Source of the DNA: Elephas maximus indicus
Taxonomy: Eukaryota > Chordata > Mammalia > Proboscidea > Elephantidae
DNA length: 64,000 nt
Direction of reading: 5' to 3'
Assembly: GCF_024166365.1 (NCBI RefSeq)
Contig: NC_064830.1
Location: 89,520,968-89,584,967 of the forward strand
Part shown: piece by piece, positions 58,313-64,000 of the stretch
Numbering within the stretch: the stretch's first letter is position 1
Layout of the letters: every line of letters starts with the position of its first letter
The notes under the pieces: model-generated
What the model was told of the DNA's origin: nothing
Seen by the model: only the letters and a program-made list of their open reading frames with translations
The model's database searches: none
Position numbers and translations under genes: made by a program

Positions 58313-58470
58313 AAAAAAGCCATTGCTGTTGAGTTGATTCCGACTCATAGCGACCCTATAGATAGAGTTGAACTGGCTCACACTGTTTCCAAGGAGTGCC
58401 TGATGGATTCGAACTGTTGACCTTTTGGTTAGCAGCTGTAGCTCTTAACCACTATGCCAGCAGGGTTTTC
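58313..58470 (-). mobile_element. AfroSINE inside ERV-B
   Basis: Complete reverse-oriented copy bounded by ATTTGTCTCATA at 58301-58312 and 58471-58482, an exact 12-bp duplication. Confidence 0.92.
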
Positions 58471-61400
58471 ATTTGTCTCATAATGATTGATAAATTTCTT
58501 AAAGATTTCTCCAATCAACTATACCATAAGTAAGAATTAAAGCTACCATACCCTGAGTGTTGGACCAATGGGTTTCTTTTTGACTCTCATTTTATAGTGT
58601 GTAACAATTTAACACTACCTTTTCAATATTTACTAGTATCATTACTATGAATATCTAAAGGTGATCTTAAAATTCTCAAAGTGCATTGCCCATGCATTCA
58701 CCAGGAATCTAAACAGCAGGTTGCCCATGTAAACTCACTGTCAGTTAGAAAGGGATTATTTAAAACCAGTACAGTTGGATCCACCACACCCAAAGTTTGT
58801 CTGTTTGTCTAGAGGAAGCAGAAGGTATAGAAAAATTCACATGTGACAACCACATTTTCATTAGAGAATACATAATTAAAAAGATGATATAGGATGGACC
58901 TCTCCTGTTGGAGGTTTTCAGTTAATCTGTTTAAAACATACCAAGTGTTCTTCTTGAGGGCAAGTTGTTGTTCCTTGGTCTATCTATTAACAGTCATGGG
59001 TCACTTTCTCAGAAGCAGAAGTGTCACAAAAAGGATTTTATGAGAGAAGAACTTCTAATTCAAGAGTTACAATATCTAAACCGATTAATTAAATAATTGA
59101 GGAGAAGGAAAAATGGTTTCTTATATCTAGAAAGTAGCACCTTAAAACAACAGCAATATTTCCACATAAAACCCATAGTTTCCTTTTGTTTGCTCAGTCT
59201 TACGTAGTTAATTTCTGTTTCGCATAGTTCTGGATTGGCCATAGTCTGTGAACCCATCAGCTTCTGCATAGGAGTTCTGGAAAGATTATTCAGTCTAGTC
59301 ACAGTCCTTTTTGCAAGTCCAATACAGTTCATCTTTTTGTTGAGATATATATTGGTCAAATGTTTTCAGCAAATCAGCAAAGTAAAAACTTATCTGCAGA
59401 TGACAAAGCTTAGTATGGCCATAATTAACTTATAAAATAATACTTTTATACTAAAAGACCTGATAGAAATTAATTACAAGCATAATATAAAGGCCAAATA
59501 AGATCAGTTAAAAAATAAAAAAAAACTTTAGATAAAAATATTTTTAAAGAGTTTCAGATATAATGCATAATAATCTTGAGGCATAATACCATATAATCAG
59601 GATATAGCAAGAACATACCAAGATTATAAAACATCTAAATACTTGAATAGTAATAATAATTAAAAAAAAAAAAAAAAAAAAACTTCGTAGGTAAATGATG
59701 TGAATTCCCCAATCAAACCATTGGCTTTGATAAAGTTGTGACAAAGTTAGCAATTAAGAAATAATACTAAAATTGTAACATAATATTATGTGTTTTCTGT
59801 CTCATATTAGGCAAAAACACAAGAGGAAAAACGACAATATAATTTTTTTTTTTTTTCCTATAGCCATGTGGATTGGTTTTCAACTCAGGAATCTTATTCT
59901 AATGAAAGACTGAGCCTTTGTCTTCTGGGCAGATTACACAAAGAATAAATTAACCCTTCAACTCAGAAATCAAAGAAAATTTTGTTATTTTAACAGTAAG
60001 AAACCCAATTTTTTGTTTTATATTTCATTTAACGTTAAATCTCCTAAAATCTCATAAATTAAACCATTAAACTTTAATCAGACAGATAACACTTTTGACC
60101 ATACCAAATACATTTCTTTTTAATAAACCTCTTAAACATTGTCTTTGTTGCATACCTTTTATAGTGCATCCCTTTAAATGGCAAAAATGAACTCACTTAT
60201 TAGCAGACCCAAATATACACATATATTTTCCTTTCTCTTGTGGCATAAAAAGCAAAAGAATATAAACTTAAATTATGACAAATTTCTATTAACTCCATTT
60301 AACATCATTCACTTACCTAAAAGGTCTTAGAAATTATTTTAAGCCTGTACACCATAAAACATAACTGTTGTTGAAAGTCTGTTTAAACATTACAAGTTTT
60401 CATTCAACTTTAAGTATTTCCCCAATCTAATTTTAGCCCTTAAAGATTTTATCAACTGGCTTTGGAAATCCCAAAGTCTGTGCTCAACTGACCAATTCAT
60501 TGATATGGACATAACCTTAAAGTGTCTGGCTAGGGTTGGAAACATTTTCCTAGGCCACTTCAGGTGGGTCTCATTGTGATTTCTTTCTTTTTTTTTTTTT
60601 TTTTACTTCTTAAAGCTCCCCTACAATAGAAAGAACTTGTTTACAGTTCATTTATGTTTGGGATCCACCCAATTTCTGATAACTATAGTAAAGCAGCAAT
60701 TTTTCTTATCTTCTTTTTGTCTTAAAAGGGTCTCCACCTAGTTGGAAAGGGTCTTTCAAAAAGCTTCCGTTGAGCTATATGACCTTGGGGGCTGGGGAAC
60801 CCTGGTGTTGTCCCACCCTCTATTTTTTGACTCTTGGCCGAAGACAAGATTAGGCCATTTTGATTCATTTACATATGTTTTAATTGATCTAGGCATTTTG
60901 AAAGGATATCTACCCAGTAAATACCAAAGTTCTTTAGAAATTTTGTAAATGAATCCATCGATTCTTGGTTAGTGAGACTGGGGGCTGGGGAGGGTCACCC
61001 CAATCATTTACATATGTTTAAATTGATCTAGGCATTTTGAAAGGCAAAAGATAACTAATTTCTTTACCTTTTATTATTCTCTTGGAATCTTTTATCTACC
61101 CAGTAAATACCTGTAAATTTGGCAAAACAGAGCAATATTTTCCAGGTTTTCTCTCACCCACAGAAAGAAATCTAACGAGGAACGCCACGGGGTTTGGACA
61201 GTGTTTTGCTTAGACCGATGTGTACCTTTGTTTCACAAGATTTTACTTGTGGGTGGCAGGCAGCCTAGTGCTCTAACCTGTCTCACAACTACCTTATCAT
61301 GTCACGGGAGTCTTTAATTCTCGTGATGAGTGCCATCAACTCCCCTAACAGCCTTTACTGGTTAACTTGTGCTCGAATTTTTGTGGCTTATAGCAGCTCA

Positions 61401-62048
61401 GAGCTCTTTGAAAATAGAATTACCTCTTTAATGTTTCAAATGCCTGAATCCGGACCTAAACTGCAGTTCACCAAAAGTTACTAGATATTACTCTTAAACA
61501 AACTATCAAGCAAAAATCTAAGAAAGATTCTGCTTAATCAAACAACCGATTTTTTGAACAAAACTTAAGAAAACATGAGAAAAAGAACAAAAAGAATAAG
61601 CAAAGGCTCCTTTTCCAAGAGCACTCACCCCGTCAGTGTCGAAGGGACATGAAGTACAAATGCTTGAGTCCAGAAGATAGGACCTCTCTTTTTGCCAGCT
61701 TCTGCTCCACAGTCCAGGTCTCCTTGAGATTAACTGGATTCATGGTTTTAGAATCCCTGCAGCAACTACACCATTAGCTCTTGCAGGGTGAAAACACCAC
61801 AAAGTTTAGTGAAGAAAAAAGAAAGGTTTTATCTGGCATATATTTAAAGAGGCAAAAGTAGGAAAGGGACAAGCATGCTGCCAGAGCCATGTCTGTCTGG
61901 GTCTCTGTTCTCAGTTCTTAAGGATGCATCTTAGCAGGCTGCATTTTGAGATCTCTTGAGTGTTCCCCATTCTCTAGATACGCACCCTCACATACTCACA
62001 CAACCTAACCTGGTGCGCCAACTTAACAGGTACCTGAGCCTTTTACGA

Positions 62049-62330
62049 CCTCAGTGGTCAATCCCTCCTACTTCTTGAGACTCTTCTAAGGCTTACCTAG
62101 GAATTATCCTATTACTTCCCAAATAATCTCAGCTTCCTAACATCCTCAGTGGTCAATTTCTCATGCTTCTTGGGACTCTTCTAAGGCCTTAACTAGGAAT
62201 TACCCTGTTACTTACCAAATAACTTCAAATTCCCAATGCCCTCAACAGTCAATTTCTCCTGCTTCTTTGGACTCTTCTAACGCCTTACCTAGACACTTAC
62301 CAAACAACCCAGGCATGTTTTGAGTTTCTC
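62049..62330. repeat. Three-unit tandem repeat of about 95 bp in the ERV-B leader
   Basis: Unit starts 'cctcagtggtcaat' at 62049 and 62144, and 'cctcaacagtcaat' at 62240. Each unit also contains a 'gactcttctaa' and 'ccta(g)a' block. The third unit is truncated. It lies 157-438 bp inside the 5' LTR. Confidence 0.85.
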
Positions 62331-62486
62331 ACAGAGCCATCATTTGGGTCCTAGGGAAGATTAGCTTTCAGAGCGGCTCCAAGGTCTCCAGGAGAAATCT
62401 CCTGGTGGTGCCAGACATTGGGGCCATTCTGTTTTCTGACCCACCTCAGGAGCTAAGCAGATGGCTCTTGGCTGGCTCACCAGAAA

Positions 62487-62861
62487 TGTTACCAGGTGGA
62501 AACCCCAGATTTTTGCTTGGCGTGACTCATACTGGCCATTAAACCAGAGACTGAGGTGGGAGAACAGGAAAGCCACCTTTATTTCACTGTATAAGGAAAA
62601 GGGCAGGGAGGCAAGTTACTTTTAAAGGGGTTTACAAGTAGGAAGTTCATACAAGTTACATCAGCAACATTCTTAATCATACTATGCAGGCACAATGGGG
62701 TTTACACATAACCTCCAAACAAAAGCAGGATTCAAATGCAAAGCTGGGGTGGGGAGAGGGATGGTCCAGCAAAGGAAATGATTTTTTAATACTATTCTTT
62801 TTTTTACACTGTAGTGGAGGAAGCTAGGTTAAGAATACAGCACTGTGGGGGATCTGTCTCA
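62487..62861 (-). repeat. ERV-B 5' LTR
   Basis: 375 bp, TG and CA at its ends, partner of 56918-57319. The flanking MaLR sequence continues directly after 62861. Confidence 0.82.
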
Positions 62862-63038
62862 CTCACTGCTTGCTTCTCCCTTTTATACCTCAAAAGAGAT
62901 TGACTCAAGATACAACCTAATCCTACAGATTGTGCCCTGCCTCATTAACATAACTGCCTCTCATGCTGAGTCATTAGCATCATAGAAGTTAGGATTTACA
63001 ACATACAGGATAATTACATCAGATCACAAAATGGAGGA

Positions 63039-63547
63039 TGTTTTAGTCATCTAGTGCTGCTATAACAGAAATACCACAAGTGGATGGTTCTAAAGTGAAA
63101 TTTATTCTCTCACTGTCTAGTAGGCCACAAGTCCAAATTCAGGGCATCAGCTCCAGGGGAAGGCTTTCTCTGTGTGCCGGCTTTGGAGGAAGATTCTTGT
63201 CATCAGTCTTCCCTTAGTCTGGGAGCAACTCAGTGCAGGAACCTCAGGTCCAAAGGATGTGCACTGCTCCCAGGGCTGCTTTCTTGGTAGTATGAGCTCC
63301 CCGCTGTCTGCTAGCTTCTCTTTCATCTCTTGAGAGATAAAAATTGGTGCAGGCCACACCCCAGGGAAACTCCCTTTACATTGGATCAGGGATGTGACCT
63401 GATAAGGGTGTTACAATCCCACCCTAATCCTCTTAACATAAAATTACAATCACAAAATGGAGGATAACCACAGAATACTGGGAATCATGACCTAATCAAG
63501 TTGATACACACATTTTTTGGGGGGGGGGCATAATTCAGTCCATGACA
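63039..63547 (-). mobile_element. MaLR-type solo LTR nested in another MaLR-type LTR
   Basis: 509 bp; the reverse complement starts TGTCATGGACTGAATTATG. Flanks GAGGA (63034-63038) and GAAGA (63548-63552) form a 5-bp duplication with one mismatch. A G run near 63520 interrupts the start. Confidence 0.85.
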
Positions 63548-63704
63548 GAAGACAACCACAGAACACTGGGAATCATAGCCTAGCCAAGTTGACACACATT
63601 TTGAGGGGCCACAATTCAATCCATAACAAGGGACCATTCCTATTGAGACACCGAGCGCAGACAGCAGCAGGCAGAAGAGATCCCTGACCTGTCTCTAACC
63701 TACA

Positions 63705-63900
63705 CAGCATGGAAGCCATAGTTTGAGTTCTGGCTGTATCACCTACTGTCTGTGCAAACTTGGGTTAGTCATTTAATCTCTCTGATTCAGTTTCTTCATC
63801 TGTAAAATGGGGGATAATATTGCTATTTTTCAAAGTTCTCGGGAGGATTAAATGAGATAGTGCGGGAGACCCTTAGCAAGAGCCCTATAAATAATAACAG
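63705..63900 (+). mobile_element. MIR SINE
   Basis: 'gttctggctgtatcacctac', 'cagtttcttcatctgtaaaa' and 'gaggattaaatgagatagtg' in MIR order. Confidence 0.85.
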
Positions 63901-64000
63901 ATGTTACAAGGGAACGATTGTTGTTAATTTCCATTCTCATCCTCCGGGGCTACAGGATCCTGGTTTGCTCTGCTTTTGACCCATCCACCACAACCCTCTT

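Larger units (their letters stand above)
57320..62486 (-). other. ERV-B interior, no coding frame
   Basis: 5.2 kb with only short open frames, poly-A/T runs at 57708, 59661 and 60590, an AfroSINE at 58313, a partial duplication at 60863-61110 and a three-unit 95-bp repeat at 62049-62330. No retroviral protein motif seen in any frame. Confidence 0.55.
56918..62861 (-). mobile_element. Endogenous retrovirus-like element ERV-B with two LTRs and non-coding interior
   Basis: 5.9 kb, minus strand. LTRs at 56918-57319 and 62487-62861 share TGTTACCAGGTGGAAAC at one end and TCTCA at the other (TGAGA...GGTAACA on the minus strand). A polypurine tract (reverse of 57320-57338) lies directly before the 3' LTR, and a TGG-start primer-site-like sequence lies 3-5 bases after the 5' LTR. 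The interior is AT-rich with no frame resembling gag, pol or env. It may be a very decayed provirus or a non-autonomous derivative. Confidence 0.8.
56645..63628 (-). mobile_element. MaLR-type LTR split by ERV-B and by a second MaLR-type LTR
   Basis: Pieces at 56645-56917, 62862-63038 and 63548-63628 together make one LTR of about 530 bp. The reverse complement starts TGTTATGGATTGAATTGTGG (ending at 63628 on the plus strand), and the other end is at 56645. Confidence 0.8.

Overview
The window is nuclear DNA of an afrotherian mammal, most likely an elephant or close relative. The evidence is about a dozen AfroSINE copies (tRNA-derived head, tail matching the 3' end of an RTE LINE), RTE LINE fragments, and mammal-wide MIR, L2, L1, ERVL and MaLR repeats. 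The species cannot be fixed by reading alone. No bacterial-type operon, CRISPR array or origin is present.

Two protein-coding genes are supported, both on the minus strand and in the order found at human 16p11.2. SPN (CD43, sialophorin) has its whole coding sequence in one exon (47256-48485). A short 5' intron, a probable non-coding first exon near 48904-49000 and a GGGTGG promoter motif lie upstream. QPRT (quinolinate phosphoribosyltransferase) has four coding exons (36242-36254, 15418-15953, 14737-14868, 14445-14663). They join in frame to 299 codons with all the active-site residues I could check. Its first intron is about 20.3 kb, because it has collected LINEs, SINEs and a 7 kb endogenous retrovirus.

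Layout: 1-5.5 kb, a truncated RTE LINE and an L1 3' part split by an RTE-derived insertion. 5.7-8.6 kb, an L1 carrying several nested insertions. 8.6-14.4 kb, mostly unique or ancient repeat sequence downstream of QPRT. 14.4-36.3 kb, QPRT, with ERV-A (23.6-30.6 kb, plus strand, broken gag-pro-pol-env) in intron 1. 36.3-46.3 kb, the QPRT-SPN intergenic region, with HAL1/L1 and nested LTRs. 46.3-49.1 kb, SPN. 49.4-55.0 kb, a SINE cluster and an L1 holding two MaLR-like LTRs. 55.0-63.6 kb, LTR sequence including ERV-B (56.9-62.9 kb, minus strand, non-coding interior) inside a MaLR-like LTR that also took a second LTR. 63.7 kb to the end, a MIR.

I see no new gene system. The most informative content is a readable insertion history: several nested elements keep exact target-site duplications. 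Also notable are a 5'-inverted RTE copy, a tRNA-Gly-headed SINE with an RTE-like tail, a 95-bp triple repeat in the leader of ERV-B, an unusual gag N-terminus in ERV-A, and two minisatellites in SPN (one coding, one in the probable 3' UTR). Repeat family names come from remembered consensus features and were not checked against a database.
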